Made by a program: the position numbers and the translations under genes. Shown one piece after another: positions 8,684-17,359 of a DNA stretch of 33,796 bases. Position 1 is the stretch's first letter. Each line of letters begins with the position of its first letter. This stretch comes from Solirubrobacterales bacterium. GTDB taxonomy: Bacteria > Actinomycetota > Thermoleophilia > Solirubrobacterales > Solirubrobacteraceae. The DNA lies in NCBI GenBank assembly GCA_025964155.1, contig JAOPZJ010000294.1:1-33796 (forward strand), given 5' to 3'. Below the pieces are notes generated by a model, which did not search any database, was not told the DNA's origin, and saw only the letters and a list, made by a program, of their open reading frames with translations.

Positions 8684-10234
8684 GTGCTCCAGGAGATCGA
8701 CCTGCCCGTTCCGACGGCGCCGCGACGCTCGCTCGTCAGCATCGAGGTGCTCGCGTTCGTCGTCGGCGCCGCGTCGCTCGGCGCCGAGATCGCCGCCGCA
8801 CGCCTTATGGCACCGTGGTTCGGGGCGTCCACCATCGTGTGGGCGAACACGATCGCGACCGTGCTCGTGGCCCTCAGCGTCGGCTACTTCGTGGGTGGGC
8901 GCCTCGCCGACCGGGACCCCACCCCGGCCGGGCTGTCGAAGGTCGTCCTGGTCGCTGCCGTCCTGCTGGCGATCGTCCCGTTCGTCGCAGGCCCCTTCCT
9001 GCGCATCAGCGTCGACGCGCTCGACAGCGTCAGCGCCGGCGCGTTCGTGGGCTCGCTCGTCGGGGTGCTCGTGCTCATCGCGGTCCCCGTGATGCTGCTC
9101 GGGGCCGTGGCCCCCTACGCCGTCCGCCTGAGCGTCACGACCGTCGAGGAGGCCGGCCGCGTCGCCGGGCGCCTGTATGCGATCTCGACCCTCGGTTCGC
9201 TGGCCGGGGTGTTCCTCGCGGCGCTCGTCCTCGTGCCCTTCGCCGGTACACGCCGGACGTTCCTGTGCTTCGCCGTCGCGCTGGCCCTCGTCGCGGCGCT
9301 CGGCCTGGGGCGGCGCTGGGTGATCGTGATGCCGTTGGTGCTGGCGTCGCTCATCGCGATTCCCGTCGGCACGCTGAAGGCCACGGGCGGCGGCAAGGTC
9401 ATCTGGGAGCGCGAGACCGAGTACCAGTACGCCCGCGTCGTCCAGGACCCCAGCGGCGAGCGGCGCCTGGAGCTCAACGAGGGCCAGGCCGTCCACAGCG
9501 TGTACACGCCCGGGCAGTGGCTCACCGGCAACTACTGGGACGAGATGCTCGTCCTCCCGTTCGCCGCGCAGCCGACGCGGGCGCCGCGCTCCGTGGCGAT
9601 CCTCGGCAACGCCGCCGGCACGACCGCGCGCGCGTACGGCCATTTCTTCCCCGGGACGCGGGTGGACGGAGTGGAGATCGACGGCGAGCTCAGCACGGTC
9701 GGCCGTGAGCTCTTCGACCTGCGCGGTCCGGACCTGCACCTGCACACCGCCGACGCCCGTCCCTTCCTGCGCCAGGCCAAGCGCCGCTGGGACGTCATCA
9801 TCGTCGACGCCTACCGTCAGCCGTACATCCCGTTCTACCTGTCGACGACGGAGTTCTTCTCGCTCGTGCGCAAGCGCCTGAATCCCGGCGGCACGGTCAT
9901 CGTCAACGTGGGCCACCCCGAGAAGTCCGACCGCCTGGAGAAGGTGCTGTCGGCGACGATGTCGCGGGTGTTCAAGACCGTCCTGCGCGACCCGTCGCAG
10001 CAGGTCAACACGATGCTCGTCGGGACGAGCGCCCCGGCGTCCGCGACGGTGCTCGCCGCGGCCGCGGGTCCGGACGGGGCGCTGCCACCCCTGCTGCGCG
10101 CCACGGCGCAGGCCACCGTGTCGCGTCTGGCCCCGCGGCTGCGTGGCGGCCGGGTGTACACCGACGACGTGGCGCCGGTCGAGTGGCTCATCGACGCGTC
10201 GATCGTCCAGGTCGCGGCCGACGGCGGGAGGTAG
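8684..10234 (+). CDS. fused multi-spanning membrane / spermidine synthase-like methyltransferase-fold protein
   Basis: GTG start (VLQEIDLPVPTAP...); N-terminal transmembrane helices, then LGNAAGTTARAYGHFFPGTRVDGVEIDGELSTVGRELFDL...VIIVDAYRQPYIPFYL, typical of aminopropyltransferase folds. Confidence 0.88.
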   Translation: MLQEIDLPVPTAPRRSLVSIEVLAFVVGAASLGAEIAAARLMAPWFGASTIVWANTIATVLVALSVGYFVGGRLADRDPTPAGLSKVVLVAAVLLAIVPFVAGPFLRISVDALDSVSAGAFVGSLVGVLVLIAVPVMLLGAVAPYAVRLSVTTVEEAGRVAGRLYAISTLGSLAGVFLAALVLVPFAGTRRTFLCFAVALALVAALGLGRRWVIVMPLVLASLIAIPVGTLKATGGGKVIWERETEYQYARVVQDPSGERRLELNEGQAVHSVYTPGQWLTGNYWDEMLVLPFAAQPTRAPRSVAILGNAAGTTARAYGHFFPGTRVDGVEIDGELSTVGRELFDLRGPDLHLHTADARPFLRQAKRRWDVIIVDAYRQPYIPFYLSTTEFFSLVRKRLNPGGTVIVNVGHPEKSDRLEKVLSATMSRVFKTVLRDPSQQVNTMLVGTSAPASATVLAAAAGPDGALPPLLRATAQATVSRLAPRLRGGRVYTDDVAPVEWLIDASIVQVAADGGR

Positions 10235-10237
10235 CCC

Positions 10238-10519
10238 ATGGCCATCCTGTACGTCGTGCTCTACACCTCGGCGCCTGATGTCCTGACCAAGGCTCCCGCG
10301 CATTTCCCGGCGCACAAGGAGCGCCTCGACGCGTTTCGCGCTCGCGGCGACCTGCTGCTGGTCGGCACGTTCGGTGATCCCCAGCAGCAGGGCTCGATGG
10401 CGATCTTCGCGTCCCGCGAGGCCGCCGAGGAGTTCGTCGCCGGGGACCCGTTCGTCCTTCACGGCGTCGTGGCCTCCCATGAGCTGCGCGAGTGGAACGA
10501 GCTCTACGGCGTGGCCTGA
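10238..10519 (+). CDS. YciI family protein
   Basis: MAILYVVLYTSAPDVLTKAPAHFPAHKERLDAFRARGDLLLVGTFGDPQQQGSMAIFASREAAEEFVAGDPFVLHGVVASHELREW. Confidence 0.88.
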   Translation: MAILYVVLYTSAPDVLTKAPAHFPAHKERLDAFRARGDLLLVGTFGDPQQQGSMAIFASREAAEEFVAGDPFVLHGVVASHELREWNELYGVA

Positions 10520-10538
10520 CCCATCGGCGGCGCCCCGC

Positions 10539-10901
10539 TCAGGCCGCCACGAGCCCGCCGACGCGGTCGACCATGCGCTCGACGTCGGTCTTGTCGATCA
10601 GCTCGAGGCCCAGCTCCTGCGCGGCGGCCGCCACGGCGGGGTCCGCGTACGCGGTGTAGAGCACGATCGGCGTGGGCACGCCGCCGCTCCGCAACGCCTG
10701 CGCGACCTCCAGTCCCGTCATGCCGGGCATCCGAAAGTCCAGCACGACCGCCGCGAAGTCCGCCCCTGGCGCCTGCAGGAGGCGCAGCGCCTGGGGCCCG
10801 GACGCGGCCTCGTCGACGTCGAGGCCCGCCTCCTCGAGGGAGAGGCGCTCGTAGAAGCGCACGGACGGCTCGTCGTCGACGACGAGGACCCGTCCACGCA
10901 T
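10539..10901 (-). CDS. single-domain response regulator receiver (CheY-like)
   Basis: MRGRVLVVDDEPSVRFYERLSLEEAGLDVDEAASGPQALRLL...AAVVLDFRMPGMTGLEVAQALR...PIVLYTAYAD...ELIDKTD; DD, D, T/Y and K positions conserved. ATG overlaps the upstream stop (ATGA). Confidence 0.93.
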   Translation of the reverse strand: MRGRVLVVDDEPSVRFYERLSLEEAGLDVDEAASGPQALRLLQAPGADFAAVVLDFRMPGMTGLEVAQALRSGGVPTPIVLYTAYADPAVAAAAQELGLELIDKTDVERMVDRVGGLVAA

Positions 10902-11521
10902 CAGCGGTTCTTCCAGGGGTCGACGTAGATGTCGTCGACGGACCACGTGCCGGCGCCTTGCGGGGTGAAGCGGAAGGCGACGGGGGTCGTGTTGGGCGGC
11001 AGCAGCGGCAGGAGGTTGGCGACCACGAGGTACGGGAGCGTCGGCGACCACGACGAGCTGGGCAGCGCCACGCCGATCGGCAGGCTCCGGAGGCCGAGCA
11101 CGCCCTGGAAGAGCACGTCCACCCGGAGGGAGGACAGCAGCCCGGTGCCCTGCGAGCGCGTGAAGAAGCGGAGTGTCGGGTGGCCGAGGCCGACGCAGAT
11201 GGCCCCCGTCGTGGCGCTGGACCCGGAGGGCAGACTCAGGCTGCTCGAGTCGGAGGCCGCTCCGACCTGCCACGGCTCGTTGCCGGGGACGATGGCAGCG
11301 TCGCCGGTCAGCTGCAGGGCGTCTTCGGACTCGGCGTCACCGCCGGGAGCCGGCGTGTAGTTCGCCACGTCCGCCCAGGGCAGGAAGACCTGGCTGAGGG
11401 ACTGCGTGGCACAGGACTCGGGATCGACGACGAGGAGACCGGCGTGCGCGGCGCCGGGCGCCAGCGCGAGGCCGACGACGGCACCGACCGCCACACGGAC
11501 CAGTCGAGAAAACTGCAACAT
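10901..11521 (-). CDS. secreted hypothetical protein (signal peptide), coupled to the response regulator
   Basis: MLQFSRLVRVAVGAVVGLALAPGAAHAGLLVVDPESCATQSLSQVFLPWADVANY...TLRFFTRSQGTGLLSSLRVDVLFQGVLG...SVDDIYVDPWKNR; clear signal peptide. Confidence 0.82.
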   Translation of the reverse strand: MLQFSRLVRVAVGAVVGLALAPGAAHAGLLVVDPESCATQSLSQVFLPWADVANYTPAPGGDAESEDALQLTGDAAIVPGNEPWQVGAASDSSSLSLPSGSSATTGAICVGLGHPTLRFFTRSQGTGLLSSLRVDVLFQGVLGLRSLPIGVALPSSSWSPTLPYLVVANLLPLLPPNTTPVAFRFTPQGAGTWSVDDIYVDPWKNR

Positions 11522-11581
11522 TGCGCTCGTGCCTTTCGGGCGTTCGTGGTCGAACCGACAGTCGCATATCGGTCGGCGACG

Positions 11582-11597
11582 CCGATCCACGGATCGG
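11582..11597. promoter_or_regulatory. palindromic site CCGATCC-AC-GGATCGG in the divergent intergenic region
   Basis: Perfect 7-bp arms, 2-nt spacer, between the secreted-protein start (11521) and the kinase start (11648). Confidence 0.45.
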
Positions 11598-11647
11598 ACA
11601 TCTGTCCAGTGCTTGCGTTGCGTCCCCTATAGCCCGAAGATGGCCGC

Positions 11648-13144
11648 GTGGCCGTCGCACCGGCTGGCGTCGAGCCGGAGACCAATCCTGAAGTCGCGCG
11701 TCTGTTGCGGGAGCAGCGGGTCGAGCTCTCCGAGCGCATGTCCCGGCGCGAGCGGCTGGCCGAGCTGTGGGTCGGTCTGGCGTTCCTCGTCGCCGCCGCC
11801 GGCGTGCTGGTGGTGGGCGACACCAGTGGCTTTGACCCCGTCGCGGCGCTCGTCCTGCTGGTCGCGTACGTCGGCGCCGGTCGCGTGCGCTTCGAGATCG
11901 GTGGGGGCGCGACGGATCCGACGCTGCTCGTGCTGATCCCGGCCCTGTTTGTCGAGCCGCCGGCGACGGTGCCGCTGCTCGTCGCCGCCGGCTGCGTGCT
12001 GGCGCGCGTGCCCGACTACCTCAGCGGGGCCGCGCACCCGGAAGGGGCGCTGGCCGCCCTGGGGAACTCATGGCACGCCATCGGGCCGGCGCTCGTGCTG
12101 TCGCTCGCCGTCGACGCGACTGACCCTCGCTTCGCGGACGCCGGCTGGTACCTGCTCGCGTTCGCGACGTACATGGCGGGTGACGCGGTCTCAGGCCTGA
12201 CGCGCCAGTGGGCGGCCCACGGGGTGCGCCCGCAGCTCCAGCTGCGCATGCTGGCCCGTGTGTACGCGCTCGACGCGCTGCTGGCGCCGGCCGGGTTGCT
12301 GGCGGCGCTCGCCACGGCGCGGGAGCCGTACGCCTTCCTGCTCGCGGTGCCGCTGGTGGTGGCGCTCGGCGTTCTGTCCCGCGAGCGCGGCAAGCGCCTG
12401 GATAACGCCCTCGCACTGAGTGAGACCCGGGCGCAGGTCCTCGAGGCCGAGCTCGAGGCCACCCGAGCGCGCGTGGAGGTCCTCGGTGCCGTGTCGCACG
12501 GCCTGCAGACCCCCGTCGCCGGCATCGTGGCGATCTCCGGCGTCCTGGCCCGGGGCGGTCCCGGCATGTCCGGCGAGGCCGTGGCGCAGGCCGCAGGTCG
12601 CCTGGAGGGGGACGCGCTTGCGCTGCGTCAGCTCGTGCGTCAGGCGTTGGACTACGTGCGCCTCGTGGACGGCGAGCCGTTGGGGCTGCGCGTGGAGGAC
12701 GTCGACGTCGCCGCCGTCGCCGGCGAGCTCGCCGATCGCTTGGCGATCCCGCCGGTCATCGCGCTTGGGCCGGGGCCGGCGCTCGCCCGCGCGGACGCGG
12801 TCCGCGTGCACCAGCTGCTTGCGTGCCTTCTGGCGCGGGCGCTGGCCGTCAGCGCGCAGCCGGGCGAGGTCCGCGTGACGGTGCAGCCGCTGGACACGGC
12901 GATCGAGGTGACCGTCGCGGAGGGCGGTCCGGCGCTGGACACGGTTGCGCTCGCCGTGCTGCTGCGGGCACCGCAAGGGGCGCTCGGCGCCATGGAGAAC
13001 CAGGGGACGGGCATCGACCTGTACGTCGCCGCCGAGCTGGCGGGGGCGATGGGCGGAACGCTGGCTGCGGTCGGTGGCGCCGACGCCGGCGGTGCCGGCG
13101 GCAACCGATGGGTCGTTCGGCTGCCGGCCGCCCGTAGCGTCTAG
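11648..13144 (+). CDS. membrane sensor histidine kinase-like protein with degenerate catalytic boxes
   Basis: N-terminal multi-TM region; DHp-like VLGAVSHGLQTPVAGIVAISGVLARGG; C-terminal GTGIDLYVAAELAGAMGGTLAAVGG...RWVVRLPAA. GTG start. Confidence 0.85.
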   Translation: MAVAPAGVEPETNPEVARLLREQRVELSERMSRRERLAELWVGLAFLVAAAGVLVVGDTSGFDPVAALVLLVAYVGAGRVRFEIGGGATDPTLLVLIPALFVEPPATVPLLVAAGCVLARVPDYLSGAAHPEGALAALGNSWHAIGPALVLSLAVDATDPRFADAGWYLLAFATYMAGDAVSGLTRQWAAHGVRPQLQLRMLARVYALDALLAPAGLLAALATAREPYAFLLAVPLVVALGVLSRERGKRLDNALALSETRAQVLEAELEATRARVEVLGAVSHGLQTPVAGIVAISGVLARGGPGMSGEAVAQAAGRLEGDALALRQLVRQALDYVRLVDGEPLGLRVEDVDVAAVAGELADRLAIPPVIALGPGPALARADAVRVHQLLACLLARALAVSAQPGEVRVTVQPLDTAIEVTVAEGGPALDTVALAVLLRAPQGALGAMENQGTGIDLYVAAELAGAMGGTLAAVGGADAGGAGGNRWVVRLPAARSV

Positions 13145-13857
13145 GCGATCCAGTCCCCGATCGGCCACGCGGCGGCGGCGGCCGCGAGGGCGTCGGGCGT
13201 CAGCCCCACGACCTGCGCCAGCGTCCACACGCGCACGCCGGTCAGCGCCGCGATCGTCCGCGCGTTGTCGCGCTCCATCGCCGTCGGGGCCGGCGGCCAG
13301 GGGTTCAGCACGATCCCGCGCACCCGCAAGCCGGCGGCGCGGGCCACGGTGACGGTGAGGCACGTGTGGTTGATCGTGCCCAGGCCGGGGCGGGCGACGA
13401 CGACGAGCGGCAGGCCGAGGGCGGCGGCGTAGTCGCAGACCGACCACTGCGGCGTGAGGGGGACGAGCAGCCCGCCGACCCCTTCGGCGACGAGCACGTC
13501 GGCGGTGGCGGCCACGGCCCGGGCGTTCTGAAGCAGCGCGTCCGGATCCAGCGGCGTGCCGGCGTCCGCGGCGGCGAGGTGCGGGGACACGGCGGCGCCG
13601 AAGGTTGCCGCGGTGACGTCGCCCGGGGTCTGACCCGTGCACGCCGCGAGCAGTTCGTGATCGGCCGGGGCGCCGGAGGGATCGGGCTCGTCGACCCCGG
13701 TGACCACCGGCTTGCACGCCGCCACGCGCACGCCGTCCGCGCGCAGGGCCGCCGCGATTGCCGCGGCCACGATCGTCTTGCCGACGCCGGTGTCGGTGCC
13801 GGTCACGAGGCAGCCGCGGAGCGGGGGCGGCTCGCGGTCCGTGGGCGTCGGCGGCAC
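13141..13857 (-). CDS. bioD: dethiobiotin synthase
   Basis: CLVTGTDTGVGKTIVAAAIAAALRADGVRVAACKPVVTGVDE...VLVAEGVGGLLVPLTPQWSVCDYAAALGLPLVVVARPGLGTINHT; GTG start VPPTPTDREPPPLRG. Confidence 0.93.
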   Translation of the reverse strand: MPPTPTDREPPPLRGCLVTGTDTGVGKTIVAAAIAAALRADGVRVAACKPVVTGVDEPDPSGAPADHELLAACTGQTPGDVTAATFGAAVSPHLAAADAGTPLDPDALLQNARAVAATADVLVAEGVGGLLVPLTPQWSVCDYAAALGLPLVVVARPGLGTINHTCLTVTVARAAGLRVRGIVLNPWPPAPTAMERDNARTIAALTGVRVWTLAQVVGLTPDALAAAAAAWPIGDWIA

Positions 13858-13868
13858 GGCGCGCCGCC

Positions 13869-15107
13869 TCAGGCGACGCGGACGGCGCGCGGCGAGCGCG
13901 CGGGTTGGGCGGCGGCGACGGGCACACCGGCGCCGGGTCGGAAGCCGGCCTGCAGAGCCGCGCGGCCGAGCACGCGGGCGGCCTCGCGCAGCTCCGCCTT
14001 GCTGTGTGACGCCATGACCGCCAGGCGCAGGCGCGAGGTGCCGTCCGGGACGGTCGGGGGACGGATGGCCTGGGCGAAGACCCCGCCCATGATCGCCTGC
14101 TCGCAGATGCGCATCGCCAGCGCGGCGTCGCCCACGATGAGCGGCACGATCTGCGTGGTCGATCCGGCGACCTCGAAGCCCTCGCGCGCCAGGCCATCGC
14201 GCAGGGCGTCGGCGTTGGCCTGGAGCCGGTCCACGCGCCCGGGCTCCTCGATGAGAAGCTCCAGCGCGGCGAGCGCGGCGGCGACGGCCGGCGGGGGCGG
14301 TGCCGTCGAGAAGATCAGCGGGCGCGACGTGTTCGTGAGGAAGTCGGTCATCGTCCGGGAGCACGCGGCAAAGGCGCCGTACGCCCCCAGGGCCTTGCCG
14401 AGCGTCCCCACAACGACGTCGACGACGCCGTCCAGGCCGGCGTCGGCGACGGATCCCCGACCGCCCGGCCCGCTGCATCCGGTGCCGTGGGCCTCGTCGA
14501 CCACGAGGCGGGCGCCGAACCGCTGGGCCAGTTCGGCGATCTCGCCGAGCGGGGCCACGTCGCCGTCCATCGAGAACACGCTGTCGGTGACGATGACGGC
14601 CGGGCGGCCGGCGTGCTGCTCCAGGCACCAGCGCAGGTGCTCGACGTCGCAGTGGTCGTACACGACGGTCTGCGCCCGGGCCAGGCGGCACCCGTCCACG
14701 ATCGAGGCGTGGTTGAGCGCGTCGGAGAAGACGACCGTGTCCGGCCCGCCCGCGGCGGCCAGCGCGCTCACGACGCCGATGTTCGCCAGGTAGCCCGACC
14801 CGAAGAGCACCGTGCTTTCGGTGCCCTTGAACTCCGCCAGGCGTGCTTCGAGCCTGCGGTGGATCGTCATCGTGCCCGACACCAGGCGGGAGGCGCCGGC
14901 GCCGGCGCCCCAGCGCATCGCCGCGTCCGCGGCCGCCTCGCGGACACGCTGGTGGTCGGCGAGCCCGAGGTAGTTGTTCGAGCACAGCAGCAGCACGCCC
15001 TTGCCGTCCAGGACCACGCGCGGGCCCTGGGGCCCTGAGACCAGGCGCATGCGCCGGCGCAGCCCCTGATCGTCGAGGTCCGCCAGGCGCTGCTCCAGGT
15101 CGCTCAT
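13869..15107 (-). CDS. bioF: 8-amino-7-oxononanoate synthase
   Basis: MSDLEQRLADLDDQGLRRRMRLVSG...LLCSNNYLGLADHQRVREAA...WGAGAGASRLVSGTMTIHRRLEARLAEFKGTESTVLFGSGYLANIG...VDEAHGTGCSGPGGRG...GTLGKALGAYGAF. Confidence 0.96.
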   Translation of the reverse strand: MSDLEQRLADLDDQGLRRRMRLVSGPQGPRVVLDGKGVLLLCSNNYLGLADHQRVREAAADAAMRWGAGAGASRLVSGTMTIHRRLEARLAEFKGTESTVLFGSGYLANIGVVSALAAAGGPDTVVFSDALNHASIVDGCRLARAQTVVYDHCDVEHLRWCLEQHAGRPAVIVTDSVFSMDGDVAPLGEIAELAQRFGARLVVDEAHGTGCSGPGGRGSVADAGLDGVVDVVVGTLGKALGAYGAFAACSRTMTDFLTNTSRPLIFSTAPPPPAVAAALAALELLIEEPGRVDRLQANADALRDGLAREGFEVAGSTTQIVPLIVGDAALAMRICEQAIMGGVFAQAIRPPTVPDGTSRLRLAVMASHSKAELREAARVLGRAALQAGFRPGAGVPVAAAQPARSPRAVRVA

Positions 15108-15126
15108 CGCGCGCTGCTCGCCCGCC

Positions 15127-16332
15127 CTACAGGCCGTGCGGCAGGCCGCTGCTGACCGGTTCGGCCTCCGCCGGCGCGGGCCATCGGTTGGTCGCCCCGT
15201 CCGGGCGCGGCGGGATGACCTTCTCCTTCTTGGCGAAGCGCAGCTGCGCGGCGGGGTCCCACAGCTTGATCTCGATGCCGGCAGCCTCTGCTTCGGCCCG
15301 CGTGTCGACGTAGGTCTCGATGATGTCCGGTGTCTCGCCCTGAAGCCAGCCGGAGCGGTTGTCCGGGCGCGGGTTGGCGCCGTTGTCGTCCTGGCGCGCG
15401 ATGTTCAGCCCCAGGTCCTCGAACATCTTGCGGTCCTGCTCGGGCGTGTTGCCGAGCGTCGTGAGGAAGTTGCCCATCATCACGCCGTTGAGCCCGGCCT
15501 TGACCGCCAGGGGCTGCAGGTCGCCGATGTTCTCCACGCGGCCCCCGCACAACCGGAAGAGCGCCTCGGGCAGGATCAGCCGGAAGATCGCGATCCACTT
15601 GACCGCCGCCCCCGGATCGAGGTAGTCACGATCGCCGAACTTCGTGCCCGGGCGTGGGTTCAGGAGGTTGATCGGGACCGACGTGGGGTTGATGGAGGCC
15701 AGTTCGAACGCCATCTCCACGCGCTGCTCGTCGGACTCGCCGAGGTTCAGGATCCCGCCGACGCAGGTCTCCAGGCCCGCTTCGCGGACGGCGTCGATGG
15801 TGCGCAGGCGCCCCTCGTACCGGACGGTGGACGAGACCTCGGGGTAGTAGGACTGCGCGGTCTCCACGTTGTGGTGCACGCGCTGGATGCCGGCGTCCTT
15901 CAGCGACTTGGCCCGCTCCACGCTCATGTGTCCGACCGACGCGCAGCGTTTGAGGTTCGTGTGCTCGGCGACGAGCCGGGCGCCGTCCAGGATCTTCTGG
16001 AAGTCGCGCTTGGAGAGTCCCTGGCCCTGCGTGACCATGCAGAACCGATGCGCCCCGGCGGCCTCGGCGGCCTTCGCGTGCTCGAGGATCTGCTCGGGCT
16101 CCATCATCGCGTGCATCGGCGTCTCGGCCTCGGCGAAGCGCGACTGCGCGCAGAAGCCGCAGTCCTCGGCGCAGCCGCCGGACTTCGCGTTCACGAGCGA
16201 GCAGAGGTCGGTCGCGTCGCCGAACGTCGCGACCCGGGCGTCCCACGCGCGCTGGACGAGCACCTCGATGTCGGCATGATCGGTCAGGGCGCCCAGATGC
16301 AGAGCTTCGTCACGGGTGATCAGCGGCGGCAT
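15127..16332 (-). CDS. bioB: biotin synthase (radical SAM) with extended C-terminus
   Basis: LCSLVNAKSGGCAEDCGFCAQSRFAEAETPMH...HRFCMVTQGQGLSKRDF...HNVETAQSYYPEVSST...VGGILNLGESDEQRVEMAFELA...MMGNFLTTLGNTPEQDRKM; CX3CX2C motif. Confidence 0.96.
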   Translation of the reverse strand: MPPLITRDEALHLGALTDHADIEVLVQRAWDARVATFGDATDLCSLVNAKSGGCAEDCGFCAQSRFAEAETPMHAMMEPEQILEHAKAAEAAGAHRFCMVTQGQGLSKRDFQKILDGARLVAEHTNLKRCASVGHMSVERAKSLKDAGIQRVHHNVETAQSYYPEVSSTVRYEGRLRTIDAVREAGLETCVGGILNLGESDEQRVEMAFELASINPTSVPINLLNPRPGTKFGDRDYLDPGAAVKWIAIFRLILPEALFRLCGGRVENIGDLQPLAVKAGLNGVMMGNFLTTLGNTPEQDRKMFEDLGLNIARQDDNGANPRPDNRSGWLQGETPDIIETYVDTRAEAEAAGIEIKLWDPAAQLRFAKKEKVIPPRPDGATNRWPAPAEAEPVSSGLPHGL

Positions 16333-16338
16333 GGACGC

Positions 16339-16344
16339 AGATTA
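16339..16344 (-). promoter_or_regulatory. candidate leaderless -10 box TAATCT for bioB
   Basis: TAATCT-gcgtcc-ATG on the minus strand; 6-nt spacing puts the start site at or next to the ATG. Confidence 0.55.
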
Positions 16345-16415
16345 GGCGGATTGGCGGACGGCGCGTCGTGTGACCACCCGCCTGGGGGGTACCGGGTCTG
16401 GGGCGGTCGCCCCGG

Positions 16416-17192
16416 TCACCAGCGCGCGACGAGCGGCGCGTGGTCGGAGGGCTTGAGGCCCTTGCGGTAGTCGCGCTCGATGTGCACGTCGCCCAGCGAC
16501 GCGGCGATGTCGTCGCTGGCGAGGATGAGGTCGATGCGCAGGCCGAGCCCCTTGTGGAAGTGGCCGGCGCGGTAGTCCCACCAGGTGAACTGCTGCTCGG
16601 GCTCGGGGTGCACGACCCGATAGGCGTCCCGTAGGTTGCCGGCGTGGACGACCTGCGCCAGCGCCCCGCGCTCCTCGTCCGTCACGTGCGTGGCACCCAC
16701 GAAGGCGGCGGGATCGTAGACGTCGGCATCGGTCGGGCACACGTTCATGTCCCCGGCGATGACGAGCGGGGTCCCGGTGGCGCGCAACTGGGCGGCACGC
16801 GTCGCCATCGCGTCCAGGAAGGCGAGCTTCTCCGCGAACGGCTCGGTGCCGACGGCCTGCCCGTTGACGACGTAGGCGCTCGCGACGCGGATGCCATCCA
16901 CCGACGCCTCCACCCAGCGCGCCTCGTCGGCCTGCGCCTCACCGGGCAGCCCGCACACCACGTCGCTGACCCGCAGCCCCGCGCGCGCGAGGACCGCGAC
17001 GCCGGCCCAGCGGCCGCCGGAGTGGTGAGCGGCCTCATAGCCGGCGTCCCGCAGTTCGGCCTCGGGGAAGGCGTCGGCCGTGCACTTGGTCTCCTGCAGG
17101 CAGACGACGTCCGGGGCGTGCTCGCCCAGGTACTCCAGCACTCGGGGGAGGCGCGCCTTGAGCGAGTTGACGTTCCAGGTGACGAGCTGCAC
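16416..17192 (-). CDS. xthA: exodeoxyribonuclease III (AP endonuclease, XthA family)
   Basis: MQLVTWNVNSLKARLPRVLEYLGEHAPDVVCLQETKCTADAFPEAELRDAGYEAAHHSGGRWAGVAVLARAGL...VIAGDMNVCPTDADVYDP...LRIDLILASDDIAASL...KPSDHAPLVARW; GTG start. Confidence 0.95.
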   Translation of the reverse strand: MQLVTWNVNSLKARLPRVLEYLGEHAPDVVCLQETKCTADAFPEAELRDAGYEAAHHSGGRWAGVAVLARAGLRVSDVVCGLPGEAQADEARWVEASVDGIRVASAYVVNGQAVGTEPFAEKLAFLDAMATRAAQLRATGTPLVIAGDMNVCPTDADVYDPAAFVGATHVTDEERGALAQVVHAGNLRDAYRVVHPEPEQQFTWWDYRAGHFHKGLGLRIDLILASDDIAASLGDVHIERDYRKGLKPSDHAPLVARW

Positions 17193-17359
17193 GCCACCAG
17201 TCTTACCGCATCGCCTCCGGGAAGCCGGTCAGGGCAAGGAGAAATGGACGTCGGTCGTGGGGTTCGCTCTGGACGTTTGTGCCTCTGGCCTTTCGCGCGG
17301 ACGCGTGCGAACCCATCGGCGATTGACGTCGTGGCGACCAACACGCGGTCACCGCCGGA

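Noticed and set aside
8609-10480. Minus-strand ORF (623 aa) over the spermidine synthase-like gene
   Set aside because: Composition-driven antisense ORF; no recognisable domain.
17264-17359. Possible small gene with Shine-Dalgarno-like aaggaga before an ATG near 17244 (MDVGRGVRSGRLCLWPF...)
   Set aside because: The frame runs antisense into the HIT gene without recognisable content.
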